Source: Lepidonotus clava (Eukaryota > Annelida > Polychaeta > Phyllodocida > Polynoidae). Taken from it: 64,000 nt of DNA. Below are positions 13,731-26,089 of the stretch, in pieces. The notes beneath the pieces were generated by a model. The model was not told where the DNA came from and searched no databases. It was given only the letters and a program-made list of their open reading frames with translations. The stretch is taken from positions 25,197,629-25,261,628 of the forward strand of contig OW387147.1 of assembly GCA_936440205.1 (NCBI GenBank), written 5' to 3'. Both the position numbers and the translations under genes were made by a program. Numbering within the stretch: the first letter of the stretch is position 1; the number at the start of each line of letters is the position of its first letter.

Positions 13731-14990
13731 TTGTGAAGCACGATCTCTGAGACCATTTCCATTTTTTCATTGAAAAAAATCTTTAGTTTGGTTCCTTTTA
13801 TGCCAAGATGAGAGGGATTCCAAAACTGTGATCCCTTGCACTACTAGGTTGTATTAGTGGGACGTTCAGAAAAGTTGCAGCTTTTTGAATCGCAGTCAAA
13901 TTCAAAATGTTGTGTGTAGGAGTTTATATCAGTGAATCAGAGAGACAAGCGTCTACTAGAATCTAAATATCCTGCGACTAAATTAAAGGGAGATCCATCA
14001 TGTCATCCTATTGTACATATGATTTTTATTGTATCATACCCTTAGGAGCCTTCTGGTATATGATACTGCAATACCATCCATTGGTTTAGTTGATTTTTCA
14101 ATATAAGCTTCACAACTGCTTAAGGGAAAATGATGTAATTTGATATCAAATATTTCTTTTAGCTCACAATAATTGACCTATCGACTTCTAACATTACTAT
14201 ATTTTTTTGTACTTTGTCTGCAATTTAACATAACAGTGAGTACACTAAACTAATGTTTTTTTTCACCAACTACTGTCTTTGTTTGCTGTAAATGCTGATA
14301 CAGCTTATTCTTTCTTTTAGAGGATGAAAGCAATAGTGTAATTCAATCATTGTCGTATTTTGTCGAGTGCAATAACTATGGTTGTTATTAAAGATACAGA
14401 ATCTGACAATTGAAAAGTGTTTGAGTAGGCGGTTTTTCATGTTGTTTACTGTAATATTATACATAATACAATGACCAAATGATGATGTTTGATTTAAGCC
14501 TCATGCATTCTTTCAAGGTCTTTCAAAATTCTATTGCAATTTGTGAATAACCGCCTAGAATTTCAAAGAAACGTTCCAAGACATGTTAAATGAATTCCAA
14601 AATGAACAACTGAGCTGCAGACATTCATATGTGGACAACTTTCGGGCCCAAATGTGCATTGATATGGTTTCATAGTGATTTAGATAATGGATTAGACTGT
14701 GCAATAAGTTATGTTACATTCTCGCATTCTTACAAGATGGAAATAATTAAAGCCTAAACTGTCACGTAGTGTACATGCTATTAAGGCCAGTGATCCACGA
14801 TGCGACAAAACACCAACCGATTTTCTTTTCATGCATTTTTCATATTTTCAGAAATCTATTTAAGGGTAAAGATTCCTTTGGTGTCAGAACAACTGAGGAA
14901 AAGTTGATGAGAAATTACATTATTAAAAAAAAAGATAATTATTTGTCAAACCGATTCCTGAAATCGGTCCAAAATTGGTCCAAAATTGCG
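13731..14990. other. Intergenic DNA, no gene seen
   Basis: AT-rich; only short uninformative open frames. Confidence 0.5.
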
Positions 14991-14999
14991 TCGTGGATC

Positions 15000-15430
15000 A
15001 CCAGCATAAATCTATATGCATTAAAGGTTTGACCCTGGTGTACCAGAGTTCGTTTTCTGACAGTATCCGAACGCCCCCAGCAGTGGTTAGACCGGTCTGT
15101 AGCGGCAGGTGTGTTCGTGTATCTCTGAGTGGTCTGCGGCTCCTCCAGGGTAAAGGTCAGTGCCTCCTGTACCTGGGAGGCTCCTCCTGTGGCCGGCCGC
15201 TGGTTCTCCTGATCCCAGACACATGAAAGGCGGGGATCGCGGGAACCCAGCGAAATGAAAGGCAGGCAGAGAATGTCACAGAGGGATCCCTCAGTCACCT
15301 CTCACCTTGTCATGTAACTTATCACCTGGCGTGTAACTAATCAGCTCATCTTGGGATGCCACCACCAGAAAGAGCTGCTCACACCCAGCTCCGAGCTGCT
15401 CATGTTGAACTCTGAGCTTCTCTTGATATT
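15000..15430. promoter_or_regulatory. Motif island: CTCCAGGG and two GAGCTGCTC
   Basis: GC-richer block. CTCCAGGG occurs at about 15138, and GAGCTGCTC at 15372-15380 and 15393-15401 (21 bp apart start to start). A 119-residue open frame on the minus strand and a shorter one on the plus strand cross the island. Neither has a recognisable domain, and their mutual overlap argues against both being real. Confidence 0.35.
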
Positions 15431-16904
15431 AGAGGAAACGGACCTGTGGGCTACAACCCTATGGAAGCAGCCGAATCTATGAGAATCTATGAGAAGCTGT
15501 GCAGGCAGAGAGTAATTTTCCATATATTTTGCATAAATCTATGACTTATGAATCTTGGCTTCTGAGCTAACTGGGTCCAATCGAAGGAATTTTTAATGTT
15601 CATAATGCAAAAATATAAGTTTCATAAAAAGTTGATATTATGTTTTAATTGTAAAAAAAAAAAAGTACCTTAGAAGTTAAGAAATTTTCAAATTTCCCTC
15701 AATGGCCTATCATAGGAACTTCTGAAATTCATGTTAGGTACCTCTTGCACTACCATCTTAATTGGAATGCTAAGACTGACATTTCTCATTAGTTTTTGTT
15801 TGAACCAGAACTTGCCTTTTTAGTTCTATTTGATGTCTAGATTAGCAAGGTAGGGGCCAAGCTTGTCTATTTTGATGATCAGAATTGAAAAACAGAATGG
15901 TCAAAGGCAAGATAGAAGACGTTAACTAGCTCTCATATCAGATGGTGTATGGATTTAGAAGCCTGAGACGCAAACGTGTCTTTGATGAGTACTACGAAGT
16001 ACCATAGTGTTAAGCATTGAAATCGTACCTTGCTGACTTCATTTAATGAGATCTTGCTTTAGTCTGTTCGAATGAAAATGGACTTTAAATGAAGTGTCCC
16101 ACTCTAAAGTTATTATCTCAAAGGTCAAATCATAATAAATACCGAATTGCTAAAGGTTAAGCAATGTTCTTCCCTTTGCCATTTGTTTATCTTATGCATA
16201 GTCTTTATTGCGGAATTGCTTTATAGCAGCACTGTCATCTCTTTGTATGTAGGATGTTATTCTAGCCTGCTAAAGTAAATCTGTCACTCAAGTTTTTTTT
16301 GGGGTTGTTTTGGATCCGAACACCGTTTATTACAATACAAATCATGATTTGATTTGAATATCGATATCTTATGAAATGAATTCAGGTACTAAAAGATAAT
16401 ATGGAAAATGATACGTTTAAGCATCTGATATGGACTGATGCCTTTCGACCTATTAAATTTTATGACCTTCTGGACAGCAATATACATTAACCTACACCGG
16501 AACGACGTATGTCCATGTTTTTCCTCTTTTATGCCCTACCCCAATTTTGCTTTAGACTATTGCTGCATTAAACTAGTCTTGCCTCTTTGTAAACCTTAAG
16601 CTTTTCAATCAGATTCCACGACCTGCCTGTGCGTTTTGACCAGCTTTCCTGACGTTCTTCTTCTCTGCTTCCATCTTTAAACCTACTATTCCCTTATCTT
16701 TAGTTCATCTCTATCCCTATTTTATGCTCATCCTTTCTTTCATGTTTTTCTTTTCCCTAGCTGTAACTAACTTTTGGCAATGCTCGACTTCTTTTTCTAT
16801 TTCCAGGCCCGCAAAAAGCACAGACACGCAAAGGGTAGCGTTTCATACACTGTGACCTTTTTTCATAAAGTCATATCATCATGAAGAAACCACATTTTTT
16901 TCTC

Positions 16905-17120
16905 ATAATTCTTTATTTACCGTCATGCTTCTGGGGCAGAACACAAAAAGGGGAGTTGATACAAAGACTTTGATACAAAAGACCCCGTTGCTGAATACTG
17001 AGACGGAACGGATCATGAAAGCAGTGTGTGAGTGAGCCACAAGGGACACAGGAGGAGGGGGCTGGGGGATACAGAGGGAAAGCAGACCTGGGATCAGCTC
17101 CCAAATGGGATTCCTCTACA
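16905..17120. other. Small GC-richer island with paired TCF/LEF-like sites
   Basis: GATACAAAGACTTTGATACA at about 16957-16976 contains TCF/LEF-like cores in both orientations (ACAAAG and CTTTGAT). It sits next to a purine-rich stretch. Regulatory role is a guess from motif match. Confidence 0.25.
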
Positions 17121-17440
17121 TATAGTCCAATGGCAGATGATACTTTAGGAGCTGACCACAGAAGCTGAGTTCTGGCGATTGTGATTTTGGTCTATTGTAA
17201 AGCTGTCTATTGAAACAGGTTAAATTCATTATGTAGCTGCATGAACAGCTGATGAATGTACAAAGGAAACCTGTTGGCAAACTGCCCCTTTAACCATCGG
17301 TCAGCAAAAGATCTAATTTGTAGGGGATTTGAATTAATTATGTAGTGTTGTTAGTTCAGTTTATACAATGCAATTAAGTTAAATCAACGTAGGTGGGTAT
17401 GGAAAGAGTTCAACATGTGTCCTGGGTTATAAAGGGTAAA

Positions 17441-17740
17441 GGCCGTATTCCACATACCGAAAGTGCCCTCCCGATTTATAGCCGATACAATTTCGGTACT
17501 GCCGATTTACAATCGGCGACCCTGCCGATAAAATTTACGAACATGTTGGTAAATTTTTCCAGCCGATTTTGTACGGGCTGCCGATATTCCACTTTCGGCC
17601 GCCGATATTCCACTTTCGGCCGCCGATATTCCACTTTCGGCCGCCGAAATTGTGCCGAAATTACGGCCTGCAGATAAAGAACGTTACCATGGAGAGGCTC
17701 AATTTCGGCGCCGCGCACTTTCGGTATGTGGAATACGGGC
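17441..17740. mobile_element. MITE-like element, 300 bp, with internal 21-bp triplication
   Basis: The ends form an inverted repeat of about 25 bp. The left end GGCCGTATTCCACATACCGA matches the reverse complement of the right end, GCCCGTATTCCACATACCGA, with one difference. Inside, the 21-mer starting GCCGATATTCCACTTTCGG is repeated three times exactly (17580-17600, 17601-17621, 17622-17642). Shorter CCGATTT/CCGAAA words fill the rest, many of them self-complementary. No coding capacity. Flanking TAAA and TTAAA could be remnants of a duplication but are not convincing. Confidence 0.75.
17580..17642 (+). repeat. Perfect 21-bp tandem triplication inside the MITE
   Basis: Three identical 21-bp copies, each carrying the stem TTCGGCCGCCGAA-like junction when adjacent. 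Identity between copies implies recent expansion or a recent element. Confidence 0.9.
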
Positions 17741-18854
17741 TTAAAGATAAACTATGGCACAGATTTTCTTACTGATGAGTACTTGTATGTTCACCTTAAG
17801 TGATTCTCCTTGGGATTTACATTGAATTAATCAACAATACAAATGTACGTCAATGCCCTATTTGTACAAGCGGTTTACTGTTCATCGCCTGTCCTGTGTG
17901 TTAGTAAAATGATAATTTCCAATATATTGTATCTGTAAATATTTCCTATGGGTTCAGATCCTTGTAAATTCACAGCACTGGGTCAGCCTCCAGACCCTTG
18001 GAATCAGATATCCGGGTTCACCCATATACTTTCTTGCAAGTCAATAATGGTATTCCAGTGTTGTAAGAATACACAACATGTGCATTTAGGTGTAAATCCT
18101 TTAGTCTAGATCCTCATGTTTATCGAAACAGCAGCAGTGATGCCATCTAGTGAGAGGAGTATACACCATACATAACATATCCAGTGGTGCCAGCTGGCGG
18201 TGAGGATGGGAACAACATGTAAATGCTTGTAACATGTTATAACTAAAATTCACATACCAATAATTTACAATATTCCGTAATTTTCCACTAATACTGGCTT
18301 TGGAACGTTACACGTCTGAATACTATTCTCCAGATTAAATTTGAATATCCTTTATAATCACTAATTGTTCATTGTTCAGTTGTTCTTGAGGCGTTACTTG
18401 TAAATGGTATCCTATTTGTTGGACCAGACTTCGTCGTTTGAATTTGGTACTCATATCAACTGGTAACCACTATGCATCGACATTAATTGCAGTTGATTTC
18501 ATCAATATCATGTTTATGATTTATGATTTAAAAATCAACTTAATCTTATAGACCATGCAACTCTGCACAATACCGAAGTCTACATGTATAAGAAATTTGA
18601 AGTGTCAACCATTTATTGTAAACCAAAGGTGCATGTGTATTCCATCGGTGACCAACATGTTACTAGGATGGACGTATCAAAATCTCACAAATGGATCACA
18701 AGGACATCAAATTCAAATGAGTCATCAAACAAAGATTCCAATGCTTTCTGATCCATCGGCAGAGGTAAAACTATGTACAGCCATACTGACATCATCATCG
18801 CAGGTGGTAAATATATATTATACGTAGGTGGGGATCTGATTATATAGGGTAGTA
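17741..18854. other. 3' flank of the receptor gene
   Basis: Downstream of the minus-strand stop codon. It must include the 3' untranslated region of the receptor transcript, but its end is not fixed. Otherwise AT-rich with nothing recognised. Confidence 0.5.
18612..18617 (-). other. Possible poly(A) signal AATAAA of the receptor gene
   Basis: Read on the minus strand this is AATAAA, the first canonical hexamer I find downstream of the stop at 18855, about 240 bases beyond it. A cleavage site and GU-rich element cannot be confirmed from sequence alone. Confidence 0.35.
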
Positions 18855-19338
18855 CTAACTCCTGCCGCTGTGGGGCATTGTTGAGTGACCATCTGGATCA
18901 CCTAGTCCATCCACCAAACCTTGATCCAGCTCATAATACTGAGCGTCCCTCCTCTCGAACTTGGGACTTTCGTAAATATGCTCCACCGGGTGGAAAGTGT
19001 ATTTAGTGCCGTCGAAGTCGGGCCCCGACGACGGATACCCCCCGCCGGAACCGGAAAAAGCCGACGATTGGCCCATGAGCGTCCCTGCGGCCGCAGAGGG
19101 CATGCCACTTCCGTGCGCCAGCGAATTGGGCTGGTTGTGGCGCTGCATCTGCCAGGTCCGATAGTAGTCGTTCTCCTGGGAGTACTGGTCGATTGGGGGA
19201 CGGGGCAGGGTGGAGTTCTCCGAACGCCCCCGATGCGTAGACTCCTTCCGGGTCGCCCCGCTGTAGTAGATGCCCGGGTCGCGCCCTGGAGGGGGAGGCG
19301 GGATGGGTGGGCGACGCGGACGCTGGATTGCGCGACGC
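18855..19338 (-). CDS. Terminal exon: cytoplasmic tail of the receptor
   Basis: The exon opens after a pyrimidine-rich acceptor (TCTCTCTCTAG) at 19339-19340 and completes the AA-G lysine codon begun in the membrane exon. It runs 160 codons to a TAG stop. The tail begins with basic residues (KRR), a usual stop-transfer signal. It then has a polyproline stretch (RPPIPPPPPGRD) that could bind SH3 or WW domains, and a Gly/Ser/Ala-rich middle. Several tyrosines lie in plausible phosphorylation contexts (GIYYSG, NDYYRTW, HIYESPKF, AQYYEL). The C-terminus is HSGRS, not an obvious PDZ ligand. GC content is far above the flanking introns, as for the other exons. Signalling role is inferred. Confidence 0.85.
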
Positions 19339-19915
19339 CTAGAGAGAGACCAATAAAAACAATAGAATTAATGTAAATTTTGTATTACAAGGCCATGTTT
19401 ATGAATCGAATACTTCTCAAACTATCAATGCACCAAATTGACTTTTGCGCTGATAATCAAATATGTAATTCAGGATATACACCTTTACCATGACCCTGCA
19501 CAGTACCCCACTCTGCCAACTTTTGGGGTTTGTGGTAACTAGGTCACTTCACTTCCTATACCTTAACTATGGGAAAGCCCTAAAAAGTGTTTCAATTTGA
19601 AGCCACTACGGGGCGCCACCTTAATGAAAAAGATGTATATTGACACTTATGCATATAGGTGACGTTTACCAAATCTATGTATTCAATTGTCAAAGTTCAG
19701 TGCCAAACTGGTGAAGAACGACTATAGAATAGTAGACCTATCTTTTATTGAAATAACCATGGCTTGCATCTGCATGAGGTAATTTTGACGCTTTTTGCTT
19801 TCATTTGAATGTAATGAATAGGATTTCCAGGAAACTATATTTCCATATACATTGTCATATTAGATAGGGAGGGATATACTAGTACTGCTGTTTACAACCT
19901 GAAGACAATACTTAC
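19339..19915 (-). other. Intron between membrane and tail exons
   Basis: Phase-2 intron bounded by GTAAGT donor and CTCTCTCTAG acceptor on the minus strand. AT-rich; nothing further recognised. Confidence 0.75.
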
Positions 19916-19997
19916 TTTTTGAGACACATGAGACCGACGATTAAGATAGCCAACGCTATGATCATGGCGACTGTCACTATGATAACCACTGACAACT
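19916..19997 (-). CDS. Membrane-spanning exon of the receptor
   Basis: 82-bp exon between a TTTTTCCTTGCAG acceptor and a GTAAGT donor. Frame is fixed by both neighbours: it enters in phase 1 (G+AG gives Glu) and leaves in phase 2 (AA). It encodes ELSVVIIVTVAMIIALAI followed by LIVGLMCLKK, a hydrophobic helix of about 23 residues with a basic end, so a type I single-pass topology. There is one membrane cysteine near the cytoplasmic face (LMC), a possible palmitoylation site. Confidence 0.88.
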
Positions 19998-21133
19998 CTG
20001 CAAGGAAAAAGAATCTATTATGGTATTGTGTGATTGTAATGATGTCAAAATTCATCCACTCCATCCATGAATATCATGTCTAATACACAAATACATTGGT
20101 ACACTAAAGAGGCATCAATTCATGTATTGTTACACTTGTGTCATTGGGCACACTTAATTCGATAAACTATTCCAATTAATATGTTATCGAAATCACGCTT
20201 CATTGTCACTTGAACTGTATGGATTTCTTATATTATTGTAAGGAAATATAATAATTTTATTGGATATGTGTTGACGGTGAAGTGAAAATACAAATCACTG
20301 TCATTGTTGCTACATTTTAATGTATCATAATTCAACGTTTCAACCTTTCTTCAGTGGCACTGTTGCTCTTTGATACCAGTACGTGATCCATGTAAACGAA
20401 CAAACCAACCACCTCACAAACAATAAGCAAACAAAAAGCAACATGAAGCATGCATTTTAGATAACTACCTTTAACTAAATGGCTTGTAGTGGGGATAGCC
20501 TATTTTGACTAGAACAGAGTGAACTCCTTTTGGAAATCTTAACACATTATACTTATTATCATGATAGAGTAACTATTAGTATCCTTTGCATGAGACCAAG
20601 CTGCAGAATCTGACGTCGACAGGTCTTGTAATTATATAAATGTCCATGCCATCTCGTTGCATTATAGCTCAAGTCGCGGGAATCAAAGTCTTTTGAACTG
20701 TTCGTCATGCAGTTACCCGTAAAAGTATGCACTAAGTTTACAATAACTCTTATAATGAGTCCAAGCTTTCTCAAAGAATGATACAATTGAAAGTTTGTAA
20801 AATGTGATAACCAATTCGGGAACTAACTGGGTTAGTGTAAGTATGGATTATATTATATGTATGGCTGTGAGCTGAGTTTATAGTATAAGTAACTGTGGGT
20901 CACGTTTTATCAGATCATGCATGTAGTTCAGGGAACCTTTGTGGCAGGTTCTGTTATCTAGTAGGGATGGACTTTACAAATCCTATCTTTGTATGTATCA
21001 GCTCACTAAATAGTTATATATGAATGTGTCCGGTCATTGATTAAGAGACAACATGTCAGTTTGGATCTATCATGGTTGGGGGTATTAGGTGGGCATCTAG
21101 CAGGTTTGGGGTATAAAAGGGACCATATCTCAC
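19998..21133 (-). other. Intron sequence
   Basis: AT-rich intronic DNA between the membrane exon and the possible stalk exon. No repeat or RNA gene recognised. Confidence 0.6.
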
Positions 21134-21184
21134 CATGTGTTCCAGACATGAACCTCCACAGCATCTCGCCTACTCCAGGCTCTT
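21134..21184 (-). CDS. Possible 17-codon stalk exon of the receptor (perhaps alternative)
   Basis: Minus strand: acceptor TTTGTTTTTATCAG, then 51 bases, then donor ATG-GTGAGATATG. The exon is a multiple of three and enters and leaves in phase 1, so it can be included or skipped without changing frame. Spliced between sushi and membrane exons it would add EEPGVGEMLWRFMSGTH just outside the membrane. A TATAAAAG on the opposite strand overlaps this region. There is no homology support because the segment is short. The match of length, phase, order and both splice sites is what suggests a real cassette exon. Confidence 0.42.
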
Positions 21185-22203
21185 CTGATAAAAACAAACA
21201 CGCAGGTTACTATCTAATCTTTAAGAAGCCCCCTTTTATAAAAATCGCCTGCTTGTGTTGTGAAATTTTGGATCGTCTGTTATTCCTTCAAATCACTAAA
21301 CCGAGATACAAAGCAAACTGAAAGATTCACAGCTGAAAGTGATTGACTATTGGCACCACCTGGTGTGAAAAGCAGTACCAAGCAGGAGAATTTTAGGAGG
21401 GGACATTATGGAGCTTAGCATGCTTCAAAGGTCAAGAAGTAAAGGTAGAAAATTTAGATTTCAGAAACTATAAACATGCTGCTTTACGGACTACTTATTG
21501 TAAAAGGTTAACTGACATGCCTACAGAATGGATAATATTGGAGCAATGTTTTTTGTCTTGTTATTGTTATAGCTTTTCATTTATTACTTTTATGAAAGTT
21601 TCCCCAATTATAACTGTAATTGAGCCATCCTGGCATATAGAAGTCCTTCTTAATACAGTTATCATTGTATTCAATTTCCTTATTGTTTGCAAGGTACACG
21701 ATAGTATGGTTTACTAGATCTGATCTGTCTTAATTCTACTCCTAGGCTTCCGGATACTGTTCATATTTACTCCATGGGACCTTTTAAAAGAGAATCGAAT
21801 AGTATAAGATAATGATTAAAAACAAAATAATTATTGTAAGGGTATCAGGAAAACTGAAAAATCTGATGGCAAGGGTCTGGTGCAGTATAAATTGAAAATA
21901 ATGAAATGGTTATTTCAAAACATAAAACAAATTTCAAAAGTAAATTTTCAAAATGCTTAAATCTCTAATATTTATCAGTTGAGACAAGGAGTCGATAGAA
22001 CTCTGCTAGCGAGTACGCCTACCTATGACTAAAAATGAAGTTGTGCATTAAAAACGTAGCAATGCTGCAGTCTACTTCACCACTAACCCACGAGAATATA
22101 AAGACACAGAACCACCACTGCATGCATTAATGCATCCTAATTAATGCATTAAATGACTAAGTTACTGGATAAGATTCAGTGTTCTGCTTGGTGTATCGTG
22201 TAC

Positions 22204-22407
22204 CTTGCCCGCGGACGTAGTAACTGTCGGGCTTTGCGCCGTACAGCCTAGTACCTCGCTCACACCGTAGAGGGGCACCCTGCCATACGCTCCCGTTGCA
22301 CTTGAGAGTCCGCGCCAGGGCGCTGTTGTTGCAGTGTATGGTGGCCGAGTCGCCCAGCCTCTCCACCCAGCCACCAGTCGGCGCTACTGGGTCGGCGCAG
22401 CCCACCA
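22204..22407 (-). CDS. Sushi/CCP domain exon of the receptor
   Basis: 204-bp exon after a TTCTTCTTCCCTTTCAG acceptor. It encodes one complement-control-protein module with the four expected cysteines (GCADP, IHCNN, LKCNG, LRCER) and the conserved tryptophan (SVWQG) before the last cysteine. Two N-glycosylation sequons are visible (NNS, NGS). After the module the frame continues about 20 residues (GTRLYGAKPDSYYVRGQ) to a donor CAAG-GTACAC. An earlier donor CGAG-GTACTA would also keep phase, so the 3' end is uncertain by 60 bases. I chose the longer form because GC content stays high up to it. Sushi modules mediate protein binding in receptors and complement regulators. Confidence 0.86.
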
Positions 22408-24608
22408 CTGAAAGGGAAGAAGAAAGGTTGTAATGATTTTGCCCTCGTTGGTCTTGATGTTAGGTATAGAAGTTAGGTGTAGACTTTGTGAGGATGGTAG
22501 TTACTTCATTATGGGCGTGGGTTAATTAGAATTCAAGTTGTTTCTAGAGTGTTCTTATTAACTCAGATTAATTATGACAGGTGTAACATAAAACATTCAA
22601 ACCAGAATAACCAAAATATTAATATAATCTATTTAATTTGTTGGATATTCTGACAGTCAGTTTCTTTCTTGCAATTTCCCATCTTTTTTGAGTCGTGACC
22701 CTCCAATGTAAGTTGAACATACTCATGAAGTTCAACGTAACCAATATTAATATTAATGATGTAGTAATCACTTAGCCATCAGGATTTCTGATGATTTTGA
22801 CAATTGAACCAAACATTCAATATTCTGGCAAATCCACATTTCACTTCTATGGTAGAAATATGATAGAAATTCTTAAGCATTTTGTTCCATATGCAAATGC
22901 GCCATACTCGAACCGGCTATACACGCGATGTTGTTTACACTAAAGACAGTGTATACACGGCGTCGCCTGTATAAGACAAACAATACACTCGAAAAGCTAA
23001 AATTTCCATTTGGGTGTATTACTTATAATTATTTACCCACAAATTATTGCGTACCCAGTAATATGCAAACGATGCTACCATCTGTAAATTCTCATTTTCG
23101 TATACTACTAACGTGTCGCGTGTATAAAAGAATCAACTGACGCGATAGCGTTCCTTATATTTTGAAATTTTGGCGACGTCGCGCGTATAGGCAATGCCAT
23201 ACCTATGATACAGAATAGGCTATCAGTATCTCAAGAACATAATAAGCCCATGAGTGTTTTTAGTTTGAATTGTGTTGATAAAACAACAATCTGTCTCCGG
23301 CAAGAACGGACAAAATTGAAACATAATCAAGGAATTCAAAAATCCCATGATGACACGGCCAGATACGACCATTGACATTAGACAAAAAAGGAGAGGAACC
23401 GCAAAGGTAACCACAAAGGGACTGAGTAAAAGAGCGTGCAAGGCGCCTCAAGGAAGTCTGCGAATAATCAGTGGGTGGAAAGAGGCCCCGAAATAGACTG
23501 CTCAACTAAATCTGTAGTCATTAAGCAACTATTTCTGGAATTCTAGGACGATATTAGACCTGAGAAACGCCTGTTATGCTGCTCTTGTTGATTATCTTGT
23601 TGGGATCGAAATGAGATTGTTCAAAAAATGAGTAATACCGTCACAGCTTTGAGCGAAATAGTTGTTTTTGATCTCTAATCATCTGCTTTTTTGGTGTAGA
23701 TTAATGACGTCTTTTTCAAGAACGGTCTCTAATCTCAAAACGTGGATTTTTATTTTGTGTCTGTATCAATTGAAAATTGTCTGAGTAAATAATCATCATA
23801 AATGGACAGGCCATTGACCACAACTACAGAAATAGAACCGGACACAAATATTGTGCCGTTTTTTACCCTGTCATCAATTCCTTTGAATGTTACAACAATA
23901 GGACACGATTGTGGATGTATTTAAGGAGATGGAATTCCTCTTAATCTGGAAGTTCGCTTTCCCGATAAAATTACTTCAGACTAATTGTATCTGAGCCCAG
24001 GTGATGCGGAATTCACAACAATTAATAAATCAATAAGATTATAATCAGTGTTAAAAGATGCATAATTATGGATCGAGAAAGCAATGTCAGGGAGAAAAAG
24101 GGGGCTGTTTGGTAAAGTGCATGCACAAAACCATGCTTGGTGGAAATTGGGAACAATATTTGTTTCAAAAATTGGAAACTTTTTTCTAAATCAGAGAAAC
24201 ATCAAAAGTAAAACTGTTTTGAAAGACCTTGGTACACTTTGCAAGGACAGGAGTAACACTGGAAAATTTCTTTATCTTGTTCTTTTCGCCAATATCATAC
24301 TTTATAAATATCTTTTTTTTAAATATCAACAAGGGGATTTGGTGCTGGCAGCAATAATAATAGAAAATTAATGTGATACTATTTTAGCCTGAATCAATTA
24401 ATAATTATGTAGGGCAGGATCACAAGGGGTGTGAAATGGGTCCACCACCACCCCTCCCACCCCCCACCCACATTTTTTCCAAAATCCTGAACTGCTCTTG
24501 CTACATAGAAATCAAGTTACAACGAGCAAAGCATTTTGAACACATGAACCAAGCCCATGTATAGAAGAAGTCAAATTGGGCAGTCCCCGGCCCACGTGAG
24601 CTGCTCAC
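22408..24608 (-). other. Intron with a palindromic element
   Basis: Phase-1 intron between CUB and sushi exons. It contains the MITE-like repeat at 22914-23192; the remainder shows nothing recognisable. Confidence 0.7.
22914..23192. mobile_element. MITE-like palindromic element with TCGCGTATA words
   Basis: The left end CCGGCTATACACGCGATG is similar to the reverse complement of the right end (GCCTATACGCGCGACGTCG). TCGCGTGTATA and similar words recur inside. Similar words (TTGTCGCGTATA) appear at about 39400-39445 in another part of the gene, suggesting a second, shorter copy. No coding capacity. Boundaries are approximate. Confidence 0.4.
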
Positions 24609-25004
24609 CTTGGTATTTGAGCAGGAAGTACTCCTCGTCGTTCTCCCGGCCCTCACTGAAGATCCTGACCTCAGCACTATGGGTCATACTCAGGTAGGCG
24701 TGGGTCACTCTCTGTATGCCCCCACACAGCTTCTTACTCGCCAACACGTCTGTCTCCTTAATAGTGGCGAACACGTGGCTACACACCTCCATGTTTGGCG
24801 ACCTGTCCAGGTCCTGGCGACGAGCGAAGGCGAAGTCATACAAGGTGAAGTTGAGCCTTTGGCCGGGTTTGGCCCTTATGATCCAGGGGCACTCTATAGA
24901 GCCCACTCCTGTGTCCTCGGCTATCATATTGGAGATGAAGCCCTCGGGTTTCGTGGTGATTAGGGGTCCATGGGTTGGGCACCGGCCTGTAGGGGTATGG
25001 TCAA
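24609..25004 (-). CDS. CUB domain exon of the receptor
   Basis: 396-bp exon, phase 1 in and out, between TTTTCTCATTTCAG and AAG-GTGAGC. It encodes one whole CUB module of about 115 residues. Four cysteines sit in the usual order (GRCPTHG, IECPW, EVCSH, KLCGG). The family motifs GFISN..., ECPWIIRAKPGQRLNFTLYD and a late KYQG end are present. NFT is a sequon. Calcium-site acidic residues typical of some CUB domains are only partly evident, so ligand binding mode is not predicted. Single-exon CUB domains with 1-1 phase are typical of shuffled modules. Confidence 0.93.
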
Positions 25005-26089
25005 CTGAAATGAGAAAATAACAAGTTGTGTTATATTGGTACTGAATATATGGTTACTAGATTGGCGTCCTACTGTTTTCTAATAGGAATGGAACATGTT
25101 AGATAGGATTGTAAAATTATTTCAGTTACCTACAATATAATGTACATTGTACTGTGTATGGAGTATGCTCTATAATTGCTTTCATACAATTCAGATGAAT
25201 GATATTTTGGAAGGCTTGCACCCGAGAATTGGGACTAAAATCACCAAATACTTCTTTCAAGTTCTGCATAATTATCTATTTAGGTTCTATATCATTGAAA
25301 GAGAGCTTTAATCAATACAAATTATAAATAGAGCGAAATTCTAAAAAGTACTTTCATTACAATGAGTGCTGTAATTGTTATTGCTATATAACGAATTCTG
25401 TTGGATGTAATATAGTCCCATGAGGACCTGCAAAGATTTCCTCTGAGGATTAAGTATGAATGGATTATCTGATTACAAATTTTGCTTTATGCCGAGGGAT
25501 ACTGTTTGCTGCAGGTGGACCTTAAGGTTACTCGTGGATTAGAAAAAGAGGTACAAACTATTTATTCTATTTAAAGATAATGTCGTATGTTTTATCATAG
25601 AAGGATGTTTATCACTCCTGAACAAGTTTTCTTCGAACATTTTTTGACAGAGGATCATTTTCATATTATTTCAGACCAACTGGTTCGCAAAAAAGCATTC
25701 TCATTGAAAACACGAGTTCGAAACTTAGTCAGATATGAAATGTGATCGGTTCAAACCTGCCTTTGATGCCACCTTTTCCTTTTGGGGAACCCATGCGTAA
25801 AATGAGATTTGATGAAGATATGAAAAGTGTTTATAAAAAAAGATTCACGAGCAAGATGGCGGCTTTTGTTCAAATCACGACATCCGTAAAGTTGATGCTA
25901 CCAAAGTAAACCAATAAAATAACTTGTCTTTTTTTTTACAGAGCTCACTTTCTCATTATTTCTGCCGTTATTTTCACCCAAACAAAACTTTGGTAATGAC
26001 TTTTAAAAATAGCGAAAACGTGAAAAATATCTTGACTGCAATCCCTCATTTCATATCTATTTCTTCTTTTAATTGAAAAAAGAAGCAAT

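Noticed and set aside
14939-15298. 119-codon minus-strand frame
   Set aside because: Overlaps an equally open plus-strand frame in a motif island; no domain recognised.
21113-21120. TATAAAAG as a plus-strand TATA promoter
   Set aside because: It lies inside an intron of the minus-strand gene and overlaps the surroundings of the candidate stalk exon; the downstream plus-strand frame has no recognisable protein.
22911-22930. tRNA B-box-like GGTTCGAG on the minus strand
   Set aside because: No A box at the right distance and no cloverleaf; it lies in a MITE end.
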